The notes under the pieces: model-generated
The model's database searches: none
The model's input: the letters and a program-made list of their open reading frames with translations, nothing else
What the model was told of the DNA's origin: nothing
Position numbers and translations under genes: made by a program
Shown: in pieces, positions 8,820-17,483 of the stretch
Numbering within the stretch: position 1 is the first letter of the stretch
Layout of the letters: every line of letters starts with the position of its first letter
From: UBA3069 sp050633465
GTDB lineage: Bacteria; Pseudomonadota; Alphaproteobacteria; Rhodobacterales; Rhodobacteraceae
Direction of reading: 5' to 3'
Length of the DNA: 64,000 bases
Assembly (NCBI GenBank): GCA_050633465.1
Contig: JBOEGO010000017.1
Coordinates: 248,001-312,000, forward strand

Positions 8820-10232
8820 ATGACCCGCTATCCCAGAAACATGCGCGGCTATGGGGCGCAGCGCCCCGATGCAGCATGGCCCGATGGTGCCAAAATCGCA
8901 GTGCAATTCGTGCTGAACTACGAGGAGGGCGGCGAAAACTGCACCCTGCACGGCGATGCCGGATCCGAGGCATTCTTGTCAGACATCGCAGGGGCCGCCC
9001 CATGGGCCGGAAAGCGCCACTGGAATATGGAATCCATTTATGAATACGGGGCGCGGGCCGGTTTCTGGCGGCTGCACCGTTTGTTCACCGGCGCGGATAT
9101 TCCGGTCACGGTTTACGGCGTCGCCAGCGCATTGGCCCGCAGCCCCGAACAGGTCGAAGCCATGCAAACCGCCGGATGGGAAATCGCCAGCCACGGTTTG
9201 AAATGGATCGAACACAAGGACATGCCCCCTGCCGAGGAGCGCGAGGCCATCGCCGAGGCGGTGCGCCTGCACACCGAGGTCACAGGCGCCCGCCCGCATG
9301 GCTGGTATACGGGCCGGTGCAGCGAAAACACCGTGCAACTGGTCGCCGAGGAGGGCGGGTTTGATTACATCAGCGACACCTATGACGACGATCTGCCCTA
9401 TTGGATCGAGGTCGGCCCCCGCGACCAGTTGATCATCCCCTACACGCTAGAGGCAAACGACATGCGGTTCGCCACCGCACCCGGCTACATCACGGGGGAA
9501 CAGTTTTTCCAGTATCTGAAGGATTCATTCGATGTGCTGTATGGCGAAGGTGTGGCAGGCAAGCCCGCGATGATGTCGATCGGGTTGCACTGCCGCCTGA
9601 TCGGGCGCCCCGGCAAACTGGCGGGGCTGCAACGGTTCCTGGACTATATCGGCGGGTTTGATCACGTCTGGACCCCGCGCCGCATCGACATTGCCCGCCA
9701 TTGGGCCAAGGTCCATCCGCACCAGCGCAAGGAACGGCCCAGCCAGATGTCGCGTGACGATTTCACCGCCCGTTTCGGCGGGGTATTTGAACATTCGCCA
9801 TGGGTGGCCCAACAGGCGCACGGATTGGAACTTGGCCCCGCCCATGATTGCGCGGCGGGGGTTCACAGCGCCCTTGCGCGGGTATTTCGCAACGCTCCCT
9901 ATGATGCAAAAATGGGGGTCTTGCGCGCCCACCCCGATCTGGCGGGCAAACTGGCAGCGGCCAAGCGCCTGACGGCGGACAGCAGCCATGAACAATCCAG
10001 CGCAGGGTTGGATGCCCTGACCGATGGCGAACGCGACCAGTTCACCACCCTGAACACGGCCTATACCGTCAAACACGGGTTTCCATTCATCATCGCCGTG
10101 CGTGACCACGATAAACCGGGCATTCTGGCCGCGTTCCGGCGTCGCATAGACAACGACACCGAAACCGAATTCGCCGAGGCCTGCAAACAGGTCGAACGCA
10201 TCGCCCGCATCCGGTTGGAGGATCTGGTATGA
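8820..10232 (+). CDS. puuE-uraD: Bifunctional allantoinase (PuuE type) / OHCU decarboxylase fusion
   Basis: A 470-residue fusion. Residues 1-about 305 are a PuuE-type, polysaccharide-deacetylase-fold allantoinase (RYPRNMRGYG, FVLNYEEGGENC, EIASHGLKWIEH, GWYTGRCSENT), which opens the allantoin ring to allantoate. Residues about 310-470 are OHCU decarboxylase (FGGVFEHSPWVA, LRAHPDLAGKL, the LNTAYTVKHGFPFI signature), giving S-allantoin from OHCU. ATG 8820 is preferred because AGGA sits 9 nt upstream and PuuE proteins begin near M-RYPR; an ATG at 8802 adds six residues. The stop overlaps the allE start by 4 nt (ATGA). The fused enzymes catalyse consecutive steps after UraH. Confidence 0.94.
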   Translation: MTRYPRNMRGYGAQRPDAAWPDGAKIAVQFVLNYEEGGENCTLHGDAGSEAFLSDIAGAAPWAGKRHWNMESIYEYGARAGFWRLHRLFTGADIPVTVYGVASALARSPEQVEAMQTAGWEIASHGLKWIEHKDMPPAEEREAIAEAVRLHTEVTGARPHGWYTGRCSENTVQLVAEEGGFDYISDTYDDDLPYWIEVGPRDQLIIPYTLEANDMRFATAPGYITGEQFFQYLKDSFDVLYGEGVAGKPAMMSIGLHCRLIGRPGKLAGLQRFLDYIGGFDHVWTPRRIDIARHWAKVHPHQRKERPSQMSRDDFTARFGGVFEHSPWVAQQAHGLELGPAHDCAAGVHSALARVFRNAPYDAKMGVLRAHPDLAGKLAAAKRLTADSSHEQSSAGLDALTDGERDQFTTLNTAYTVKHGFPFIIAVRDHDKPGILAAFRRRIDNDTETEFAEACKQVERIARIRLEDLV

Positions 10233-11047
10233 GCTATGCCTTTCCCCCCGGTGGCCTGCCCGACCAGTCCACAAACCCCGAAGGCGCGGCCGTTTTCACC
10301 CCCGCCTATGCCTTTATTCCGGCGATCACGATGCGCGATATCGTAACCAGCTATCTGCCCGGCTGGCGCGACACCCGTGTCTGGATCATCGCCCGCCCGC
10401 TGTCGGGTTTTGCCGAAACTTTCGCGCAATATGCGGTAGAAATCGGCCCCGATGGCGGATCAACCCAGCCCGAACCGGAGCGCGATGCCCAGGGGGTGGT
10501 TTTCGTGGCCTCGGGCACGGTGGATTTGACATTAGCGGGCAAGGTTCACCGCCTGACAGCAGGCGGATACGCCTATATCCCGCCCGCAATCCCGTGGGAA
10601 ATCAACAACCCCACGGACGATCTGGCGCAACTGCACTGGATCAGGAAACGGTTCGAATATGTGCCGGGGTTGGAAAAACCCGATGCCTTTGTCACCTCGG
10701 ACGCCGAGGTCGCGCCGATCCCCATGCCGAATGCACCGAAATGGTCCACCACCCGGTTTGCCGACCCCGCCGATTTGCGCCACGACATGCACGTCAATAT
10801 CGTCACGTTCCAGCCGGGCGGGCTGATCCCCTTTGCCGAAACCCATGTGATGGAACACGGGTTGTATGTGTTGCAAGGCACGGCGCGCTATCTGCTCAAT
10901 CAGGATTGGGTCGATGTGGGGCCGGGCGATTTCATGTGGCTGCGCGCCTTTTGCCCGCAGGCCTGCGTGGCGACGGGAGAGGAGCCGTTCCGCTATCTGC
11001 TTTATAAGGATGTGAACCGTCATGTGAATCTGGGGATCGGGCTGTGA
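10229..11047 (+). CDS. allE: (S)-ureidoglycine aminohydrolase
   Basis: 272-residue bicupin that releases ammonia from S-ureidoglycine to give S-ureidoglycolate. The second cupin has the metal-site pattern ETHVMEHGLYVLQGTARYLL followed by WVDVGPGDFMWLRAFCPQ. The first cupin (VVFVASGTVDLTLAGKVHRL) is less conserved, as expected for the family. It overlaps puuE-uraD by 4 nt upstream and abuts allA downstream, so it is translationally coupled in the ureide operon. The enzyme that makes its substrate (allantoate amidohydrolase) is not in the window. Confidence 0.93.
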   Translation: MSYAFPPGGLPDQSTNPEGAAVFTPAYAFIPAITMRDIVTSYLPGWRDTRVWIIARPLSGFAETFAQYAVEIGPDGGSTQPEPERDAQGVVFVASGTVDLTLAGKVHRLTAGGYAYIPPAIPWEINNPTDDLAQLHWIRKRFEYVPGLEKPDAFVTSDAEVAPIPMPNAPKWSTTRFADPADLRHDMHVNIVTFQPGGLIPFAETHVMEHGLYVLQGTARYLLNQDWVDVGPGDFMWLRAFCPQACVATGEEPFRYLLYKDVNRHVNLGIGL

Positions 11048-11529
11048 TGCGGATCACGGCCAAACCCCTAACAACACAGGGTTTCGCCCCCTTTGGCGAG
11101 GTGCTGGAGGCATCAGGCGAACCTGACAAAATCATCAACGCCGGGTTTTGCGGCCGCTATCACGACCGCGCAAATATGGATTTCGGCGCGGATGGCCGCG
11201 CCGGGATTTCCATATTCAAGGCCACGCCCCGCGCCCTGCCCTATGCGCTGACCCTGCTGGAACGCCACCCCGACGGATCACAGGCATTTATCCCGATGAG
11301 CATGACCGAATGGCTGGTCATCGTCGCCACGGGCGATGCGCCCGAACCCGGCGAAATCCACGCTTTTCTGGCGGCGCCGGGGCAAGGCATCAACCTGCAT
11401 CGCGGCACATGGCACGGGGTGTTGACCCCGCTGCATGCGCCGGGCCTGTTCGCCGTGATCGACCGGATCGGCCCCACCCCCAACCTAGAGGAATACCAAC
11501 TGCAACAACCGGTCGAGGTGAGCGCCTGA
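11047..11529 (+). CDS. allA: Ureidoglycolate lyase
   Basis: 160 residues from ATG 11047, whose A is the last base of the allE TGA; a GTG at 11044 is an alternative. The enzyme splits ureidoglycolate into glyoxylate and urea, the last ureide step. Family blocks are FAPFGEVLEASG, GISIFKA, LERHPDGSQAFIPM, LVIVATGDAPEPGEIHAFLAAPGQGINLHRGTWHGVL and the C-terminal IDRIG. The length is normal. It lies fourth in function and third in position in the operon, followed 58 nt later by the purine permease. Confidence 0.93.
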   Translation: MRITAKPLTTQGFAPFGEVLEASGEPDKIINAGFCGRYHDRANMDFGADGRAGISIFKATPRALPYALTLLERHPDGSQAFIPMSMTEWLVIVATGDAPEPGEIHAFLAAPGQGINLHRGTWHGVLTPLHAPGLFAVIDRIGPTPNLEEYQLQQPVEVSA

Positions 11530-11587
11530 ACCGGACCAACCCGCCGACCCGCGGCAAACAGCGGGCAGCACAACAGGAGAACAAGGG

Positions 11588-12994
11588 ATGACAATGACAA
11601 CCATCGGCACGCCCGAACAGATGCGTGACCCGAACTACACCCCACCGCTGGCCCGCGCCGTGCCTTTGGGCATCCAACATGTGCTGGCAATGTTCGCGGC
11701 CAATGTGACGCCCGCCATCATAATCGCGGGGGTCGCTGGTTTCGGTTTCGGATCGAATTCACCGGAATTTCCGAACCTGATTTACATGATCCAGATGTCG
11801 ATGCTGTTTGCGGGCATTGCCACCCTGTTTCAAACCATCGGGTTTGGCCCCGTGGGTGCGCGCCTGCCCATCGTGCAGGGCACGTCCTTTGCATTTCTGC
11901 CCGTGATGATTCCGGCGGTGGCGGGGCAAGGCACCGCTGGCATGGCGGGGCTGATGACGGGTGTGATGATCGGCGGGGTGTTTCACTTTTTCATAGGCAC
12001 CTTTATCGGGCGGCTGCGGTTTGCCCTGCCGCCGCTGGTGACGGGGTTGATTGTGCTGATGATCGGTCTGGCCCTGCTAAAGGTCGGCATCCAATACGCG
12101 GCGGGTGGCGTGCCTGCCTATGACGCGACAATGAAAACCCTGGCCACGGCGAAACTGGCGGGTGAACGTGCCGACACTGCGGGATTGGCGTTCGGGTCGA
12201 TGGCAATGTGGATTCCGGCGCTGGTGGTGATCGTGGTCACCCTGTCGATCAAGTTCTTCACCAAGGGCATGTTGGCCGTATCCGCCGTTCTGGTCGGGTT
12301 GATCGTCGGCTATCTGGTGGCGCTGGGAATGGGGCAGGTCAATTTCGGAAATGTCGGCCGCGCCGCGGTGTTTTCCCTGCCGATGCCGTTCAAATGGGGG
12401 ATGGAGTTCAACACCGCCATCATCATCGGCATGTGTTTCATGGCAGTGATTTCGGCCATCGAAACCGTGGGCGATGTATCGGGCATCTGCAAGGGCGGCG
12501 CGGGCCGCGAGGCAACAGACCGCGAAATCACCGGCGCGACCTTTGCCGATGGTCTGGGCACGGCGCTGGCAGGGGTGTTTGGCGGTTTGCCCAACACATC
12601 GTTCAGCCAGAACGTGGGGCTGATTTCCATGACCGGCGTGATGAGCCGCCACGTGGTCACCATTGGCGGGCTGTTCCTGATCCTGTGCGGGCTGATCCCG
12701 AAATTCGGGGCGATTGTCGCCACGGTGCCGATCAATGTGCTGGGCGGCGGGGTGATCGTCATGTTCGGCATGGTCGCAGCCGCAGGGGTCAACATGTTGT
12801 CCGAGGTCAACTGGAGCCGCCGCAACATGGTGATTTTCGCGGTGTCGCTGTCGCTGGGTCTGGGCCTGCAACTGGTGCCAGAGGCCTTGCAACACCTGCC
12901 CGGCACGGCGCAGATCCTGCTGACCTCGGGGTTATTGCCTGCGGCGGGCCTGTCGATCCTGCTGAATCTGGCGCTGCCACAGGATCTGGATTGA
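11588..12994 (+). CDS. NCS2-family purine (urate/xanthine) permease
   Basis: 468-residue polytopic membrane protein of the nucleobase:cation symporter-2 family, with about 12-14 hydrophobic segments. Diagnostic blocks are PLGIQHVLAMFAANVTPAII near the N-terminus, GTSFAFLPV, and GGLPNTSFSQNVGLISMTGV in the signature loop. Position at the end of the ureide operon suggests uptake of urate, xanthine or allantoin; urate or xanthine is more likely for this family. AACAGGAGAACAAGG just upstream provides the ribosome-binding site. A strong terminator follows 22 nt after the stop. Confidence 0.93.
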   Translation: MTMTTIGTPEQMRDPNYTPPLARAVPLGIQHVLAMFAANVTPAIIIAGVAGFGFGSNSPEFPNLIYMIQMSMLFAGIATLFQTIGFGPVGARLPIVQGTSFAFLPVMIPAVAGQGTAGMAGLMTGVMIGGVFHFFIGTFIGRLRFALPPLVTGLIVLMIGLALLKVGIQYAAGGVPAYDATMKTLATAKLAGERADTAGLAFGSMAMWIPALVVIVVTLSIKFFTKGMLAVSAVLVGLIVGYLVALGMGQVNFGNVGRAAVFSLPMPFKWGMEFNTAIIIGMCFMAVISAIETVGDVSGICKGGAGREATDREITGATFADGLGTALAGVFGGLPNTSFSQNVGLISMTGVMSRHVVTIGGLFLILCGLIPKFGAIVATVPINVLGGGVIVMFGMVAAAGVNMLSEVNWSRRNMVIFAVSLSLGLGLQLVPEALQHLPGTAQILLTSGLLPAAGLSILLNLALPQDLD

Positions 12995-13015
12995 TCAAGG
13001 CGCACCCCCAAACAG

Positions 13016-13040
13016 AAAGGCCCGTCTACGGCGGGCCTTT
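13016..13040 (+). terminator. Intrinsic terminator of the ureide operon
   Basis: A perfect 9-bp stem, AAAGGCCCG / CGGGCCTTT, with a 7-nt loop, 22 nt after the permease stop. The arm ends in TTT, with CCC after. It closes the uraD-to-permease transcription unit. Confidence 0.8.
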
Positions 13041-13090
13041 CCCGCATCCATCCTTGCGTCAATCCGCCCTTTGTCCTGCGTAAAGCAGCC

Positions 13091-13144
13091 ATTGATTTTC
13101 ACATTCGCATAACTTTATATGTGTAGTGAATGAGGAGAAGCCCG
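13091..13144 (+). promoter_or_regulatory. Upstream region of the phosphatase/SQR-like fusion
   Basis: An AT-rich 50-bp stretch directly before the gene. It has an imperfect dyad, CACAT (13100-13104) and ATGTG (13119-13123), and a wider ATTC/GAAT pair (13103-13106 and 13128-13131). Sulfide-linked genes of this type are often controlled by ArsR-type persulfide sensors, but the half-site spacing here does not match a site I know, so this is only a candidate operator. GAGGAG at 13132-13137 is the ribosome-binding site for ATG 13145. Confidence 0.25.
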
Positions 13145-14818
13145 ATGGACCCCAAGAAAATCTCGGCCGAACTATCGGTCGCGGAACAAATCACGCCCGC
13201 TGACATCAAATCCCTTGCCGAACAGGGGTTTCGTTCGATCATCTGCAACCGCCCCGACGGCGAGGCCGCCGATCAACCCACATTTCAAGAGGTCGAGGCC
13301 GCAGCCAAAGCCGCAGGGATGCAAACCCGATACCTGCCCATCGTATCGGGCAAGGTCAGCGACGAGGATGCAGTAAAATTCGGCGCAGCCCTGATTGAAC
13401 TGCCCGGTCCCACGCTGGCCTATTGCCGCACCGGCACCCGTTCGGCCACACTGTGGTCACTGGCCGTGGCCAAGGACCGCCCGACAGCCGATATTCTGGC
13501 CGCGACCAAATCCGCCGGATATGATATGGCGGGCGTGGTGCGCCGCATCATCAACGGCGGCAAAACCCCGACCGATGCGGGTGACGCCAGATATGACGTG
13601 GTGATCGTGGGCGGCGGTGCGGCGGGCATCGCGGTGGCTGCATCCCTGAAATCGCGCAAGGACAGCCTGAACATCGCCATTCTGGACCCTGCCGATATCC
13701 ATTATTACCAGCCCGGCTGGACCATGGTTGGCGCTGGCATTTTCGAACCATCCACCACGGCCAAAACCATGGGCAGCCTGATCCCGTCGGGCGTGCATTG
13801 GATCAAATCCGCCGTCGCCGCGTTTGAACCCGCCGACAATGCCGTGGTGCTGGATGGATGCCGCGTGGTGAAATACAACCGCTTGGTGGTGTGCCCCGGT
13901 TTGAAACTGGATTGGAACCAGGTCGACGGGCTGGTTGATACGCTGGGCAAAAACGGCGTGACATCGAATTACCGTTACGATCTGGCACCCTATACGTGGG
14001 AACTGGTGAAAGGACTGAAAGAGGGCCGCGCCCTGTTCACCCAGCCGCCGATGCCGATCAAATGTGCCGGTGCGCCGCAAAAAGCCATGTATCTGTCGGC
14101 CAACCATTGGGAAACGCAGGGCGTGCTGCCAAACGTGGACGTGCAATTCATGAACGCGGGCGGCGTGCTGTTCGGGGTAAAGGATTACGTGCCTGCACTG
14201 GAAGCATATGTAAAACGCTATGACGCCGATCTGAATTTCTTTCACAACCTGATCGCGGTGGACGGCCCCGCGAAAAAGGCGACGTTCAAGGTTGCAAAAC
14301 CAGACACGGACCCGACCGAGGTCACAGTTGACTTCGACATGATGCACGTCTGCCCACCACAGGTCGCGCCCGATTTCATCCGCGTTTCGCCCTTGGCCGA
14401 TGCGGGCGGTTGGGTCGATGTCGACCAAAACACCCTGCGTCACAAAACTTATGACAACATCTGGTCGCTGGGCGATGTGATGAACGCACCCAATGCCAAA
14501 ACCGCCGCCGCCGCGCGGATGCAGGCACCGATCGTGGCCGAAAACCTATGCGATGACATCGACGGGCGTTCGCCCAGCGCATCCTATAACGGTTACGGCT
14601 CTTGCCCGTTGACGGTGGAACGCGGCAAAATCGTGCTGGCGGAATTCGGTTATGGCGGGGCACTGTTGCCATCCTTTCCGAAATGGCTGCTGGATGGCAC
14701 CAAACCATCGCGCAAGGCATGGATATTAAAGGAAACAATCCTGCCTCCGATCTATTGGAAGGCCATGCTGCGTGGCCGCGAATGGATGGCCAAACCGGAA
14801 AAAGTGACCGCAGGGTGA
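13145..14818 (+). CDS. Fusion of DUF442 phosphatase-like domain with sulfide:quinone oxidoreductase-like flavoprotein
   Basis: 557 residues. ATG 13145 is chosen because GAGGAG ends 7 nt before it; ATG 13130 lacks a site. Residues 1-about 140 form a DUF442 (beta-lactamase-hydrolase-like/tyrosine phosphatase) domain with the Cys loop AYCRTGTRS (Cys94). Residues about 150-545 are an FAD oxidoreductase with VVIVGGGAAG and the type II/mitochondrial SQR motif PIKCAGAPQKAMYLS (Cys307). The second SQR redox cysteine, normally in GDC..APNAKTAAA, is replaced by Val445 (GDVMNAPNAKTAAA); Cys250 (VVCPG) and Cys403 (HVCPP) are nearby candidates. The role is probably reactive sulfur oxidation at the membrane. 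A SulP transporter gene follows after 88 nt. Confidence 0.88.
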   Translation: MDPKKISAELSVAEQITPADIKSLAEQGFRSIICNRPDGEAADQPTFQEVEAAAKAAGMQTRYLPIVSGKVSDEDAVKFGAALIELPGPTLAYCRTGTRSATLWSLAVAKDRPTADILAATKSAGYDMAGVVRRIINGGKTPTDAGDARYDVVIVGGGAAGIAVAASLKSRKDSLNIAILDPADIHYYQPGWTMVGAGIFEPSTTAKTMGSLIPSGVHWIKSAVAAFEPADNAVVLDGCRVVKYNRLVVCPGLKLDWNQVDGLVDTLGKNGVTSNYRYDLAPYTWELVKGLKEGRALFTQPPMPIKCAGAPQKAMYLSANHWETQGVLPNVDVQFMNAGGVLFGVKDYVPALEAYVKRYDADLNFFHNLIAVDGPAKKATFKVAKPDTDPTEVTVDFDMMHVCPPQVAPDFIRVSPLADAGGWVDVDQNTLRHKTYDNIWSLGDVMNAPNAKTAAAARMQAPIVAENLCDDIDGRSPSASYNGYGSCPLTVERGKIVLAEFGYGGALLPSFPKWLLDGTKPSRKAWILKETILPPIYWKAMLRGREWMAKPEKVTAG

Positions 14819-14906
14819 TGCGGCACGCACATCCCTGCAACCATTGCATACCTTACCTTAACCCGCGCTGTTTTAGCGTGGGGCAGCATCCCTGACAGGA
14901 CCAGCC

Positions 14907-16649
14907 ATGACCCGCCCCAAGCTGACCCGCGCCGCATTGGAACGCCACCTGCCGATCCTGCAATGGTCCAAAACCTATGACCGCGACACCATGACCAGCG
15001 ATCTGGTCGCGGCGGTGATTGTTACGATCATGCTGATCCCGCAATCGCTGGCCTATGCGCTGCTGGCGGGGCTGCCTGCGGAAATGGGGTTATATGCGTC
15101 GATCCTGCCGCTGGTGGCCTATGCGATTTTTGGCACAAGCCGCGCATTGGCCGTGGGTCCGGTGGCAGTTGTGTCGCTGATGACAGCCGCCGCTGTGGGC
15201 AACATGGCGCTGCAAGGCACGGCGGAATATGCGCTGGCCGCGATCACGCTGGCCTTTATTTCAGGGGTGATCCTGTTGGTGATGGGGCTGTTCCGGCTGG
15301 GGTTTCTGGCCAATTTTCTGTCGCATCCGGTGATTGCGGGGTTCATCACCGCATCCGGTGTGCTGATCGCCACATCGCAGTTGAAACATATTCTGGGCGT
15401 GGAGGCGCAGGGGCATAACCTTGTGCAACTGATCGGCTCGCTGCTGCGCAATATCCCGCAGATCAACCCGATCACACTGGTGTTGGGCGTGACCACCACC
15501 GCGTTTTTGTTCTGGGTGCGCAAAGGGTTGAAACCGCTGCTGCTGGGCACCGGCATGAAACCCCGACTGGCGGATATTCTGGCCAAGGCCGGGCCGGTGG
15601 CAGCTGTGGCCCTGACCACGATCATCGTCTGGCTGTTCGCCTTGCAGGACAGGGGCGTCAGGATCGTGGGTGAAGTGCCGATGGGCCTACCACCGCTCGG
15701 CCTGCCATCATTCAACCCTGACATCTGGTCGCAGCTGTTCGTGTCGGCCCTGCTGATTTCGATCATCGGATTCGTTGAATCCGTGTCAGTGGCGCAAACG
15801 CTGGCCGCCAAAAAACGGCAACGCATCCTGCCGGATCAGGAATTGGTCGGGCTGGGCGCGTCCAATATCGCCTCGGCGCTCACGGGGGGCTATCCGGTCA
15901 CCGGCGGCTTTGCCCGTTCGGTGGTCAATTATGACGCGGGGGCGGAAACCCCAGCCGCAGGCGCATTCACCGCCGTTGGCATCCTGCTGGCCGCGCTACT
16001 TTTGACGCCGCTGCTCTTTTTCCTGCCAAAGGCGACGCTGGCCGCGACCATCATCGTGGCCGTGCTCAACCTTGTGGATTTTTCGATCCTGTCGCGCACA
16101 TGGTCTTATTCACGCGTCGATTTTGCTGCGGTCACCGCGACAATCATCCTGACACTGGGCATGGGGGTCGAGGTGGGCGTTTCCGCAGGGGTTATCCTGT
16201 CGATCGGGCTGTTCCTATACAAAACCTCGCGCCCGCATGTGGCCGAGGTGGGGCTGGTCCCCGACACCCAGCATTTTCGCAATATCAACCGCTATGATGT
16301 GCAAACCCATCCCGAACTGGTCAGCCTGCGCATCGACGAAAGCCTGTATTTCGCCAATGCCCGTTTTCTGGAGGATTATATATACAATCGCATTGCCTGC
16401 GATGAACCGATCCGCCATGTGATCCTGATGTGTTCCGCCGTCAATGAAATCGACATGAGCGCATTGGAAAGCCTGGAGGCGATCAACGAACGCCTGAACG
16501 GGCTGGACATCAAACTGCACCTCTCCGAGGTCAAAGGCCCGGTGATGGACCGCCTGAAGCGCAGTCATTTTCTGGATGAACTGTCGGGCCGTGTGTTCCT
16601 GTCGCAATACGAGGCGGTGACCACATTAACCCGCCCCGCCGCGGCCTGA
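14907..16649 (+). CDS. SulP family inorganic anion transporter with STAS domain
   Basis: 580 residues. The N-terminal 430 residues form the SulP membrane domain (signature PQSLAYALLAGLPAEMGLYASILP near the start; ALTGGYPVTGGFARSVVN later), with about 12 hydrophobic spans. The C-terminal 130 residues are a STAS domain (LYFANARFLEDYI, VNEIDMSALESLEAINERL). Substrates in the family include sulfate and bicarbonate. The neighbour upstream is an SQR-like sulfur enzyme, which favours sulfate or sulfite, but this is inference. AGGA lies 7 nt before the ATG. Confidence 0.93.
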   Translation: MTRPKLTRAALERHLPILQWSKTYDRDTMTSDLVAAVIVTIMLIPQSLAYALLAGLPAEMGLYASILPLVAYAIFGTSRALAVGPVAVVSLMTAAAVGNMALQGTAEYALAAITLAFISGVILLVMGLFRLGFLANFLSHPVIAGFITASGVLIATSQLKHILGVEAQGHNLVQLIGSLLRNIPQINPITLVLGVTTTAFLFWVRKGLKPLLLGTGMKPRLADILAKAGPVAAVALTTIIVWLFALQDRGVRIVGEVPMGLPPLGLPSFNPDIWSQLFVSALLISIIGFVESVSVAQTLAAKKRQRILPDQELVGLGASNIASALTGGYPVTGGFARSVVNYDAGAETPAAGAFTAVGILLAALLLTPLLFFLPKATLAATIIVAVLNLVDFSILSRTWSYSRVDFAAVTATIILTLGMGVEVGVSAGVILSIGLFLYKTSRPHVAEVGLVPDTQHFRNINRYDVQTHPELVSLRIDESLYFANARFLEDYIYNRIACDEPIRHVILMCSAVNEIDMSALESLEAINERLNGLDIKLHLSEVKGPVMDRLKRSHFLDELSGRVFLSQYEAVTTLTRPAAA

Positions 16650-16684
16650 TTGACGCGTGCAGCCGCCGCCTCTATCACGGCCCG

Positions 16685-17407
16685 ATGACAAAATCAGACT
16701 GGTTCGCAATAGAAGAGGCCGCAGGCGCCGCCATCGGCTGGGGATTCGCAGGTGACACGCCGGTGATCGAGGCCACAGGCCTGTCCGCGACCGAGGTCGC
16801 GACCCTGCTGGATGCCCACGACCCGCTGATCGTGGCCGAACCTGCCGCCGCCGATCAAAAATCCCCCGCAAGGGTGCTGCCCGACAGATTGCCGATGGCC
16901 GGTATCGCTCAGGGCAATCCGCCCGACCGCCTGCCCCCCGTGGCCCGCCTGCGGATCGCCGGATTTCTGGCCGCGCACCCGCAATGGGACGGGGTGATTT
17001 GCCTGTCACTGAATGACGCCACCCACTGGGTGCAGATCAGCGCAGATGAACTGGTCAGCCTGCAATCCACCCTGACGCCGCGCCTTGCCGCCGCGTTGGG
17101 TGCAGGACCACAAGCCGATACCGACGCCGTGGAGCAGGCGATTTCACGCCCCGAAAAACTGGCCTCATTGCTGCACCGCGCCGCGCTGACCAGCAGCCCC
17201 GACATGGCGCTGGGTGCGTTGATCGGGGCCGAGCTGGCCGCCACCCGCCCCTATTGGCTGGGTCAGCAGATCGGGCTGATCGCTGACGCGCCACTGGCAC
17301 ATGCCTATGCCGCCGCGCTGGCGCTCCAATTCGCGCCACTGGTAAAAATGACACCCCATCAGGCTGCGCAAAACGGGCTGATTGCCCTGCATCGCGCCAT
17401 GGCGTGA
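16685..17407 (+). CDS. DgoK-like protein, probable pseudokinase
   Basis: 240 residues. The order of blocks resembles 2-dehydro-3-deoxygalactonokinase: an N-terminal W-A-x-E segment followed by GD-P-IEATG, a PMAGIAQGNPPDRLPP block, a VICLSLNDATHWVQIS block at the place of PGTHSKW, and a C-terminal IGLIADAPLAHAYAAALALQ segment. However, the ASKHA phosphate-binding DWGT-type motif is replaced by EEAAGAAIGW, the PGTHSKW motif is broken, and the protein is about 60 residues shorter than usual. I infer a catalytically dead or repurposed relative. It lies 35 nt after the SulP gene and 76 nt before deoC. Confidence 0.6.
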   Translation: MTKSDWFAIEEAAGAAIGWGFAGDTPVIEATGLSATEVATLLDAHDPLIVAEPAAADQKSPARVLPDRLPMAGIAQGNPPDRLPPVARLRIAGFLAAHPQWDGVICLSLNDATHWVQISADELVSLQSTLTPRLAAALGAGPQADTDAVEQAISRPEKLASLLHRAALTSSPDMALGALIGAELAATRPYWLGQQIGLIADAPLAHAYAAALALQFAPLVKMTPHQAAQNGLIALHRAMA

Positions 17408-17483
17408 CCCCGCGCCACCGCTTGCCAAGCCACCGCCCGCGTGACAGCATCACCACCACAGGATGAACCGCCACGGGGGCCGC

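Noticed and set aside
12208..13083. A 291-residue plus-strand frame within the purine permease
   Set aside because: Out-of-frame shadow rich in Arg/Gly; the permease in the other frame explains the sequence and the frame runs through the terminator.
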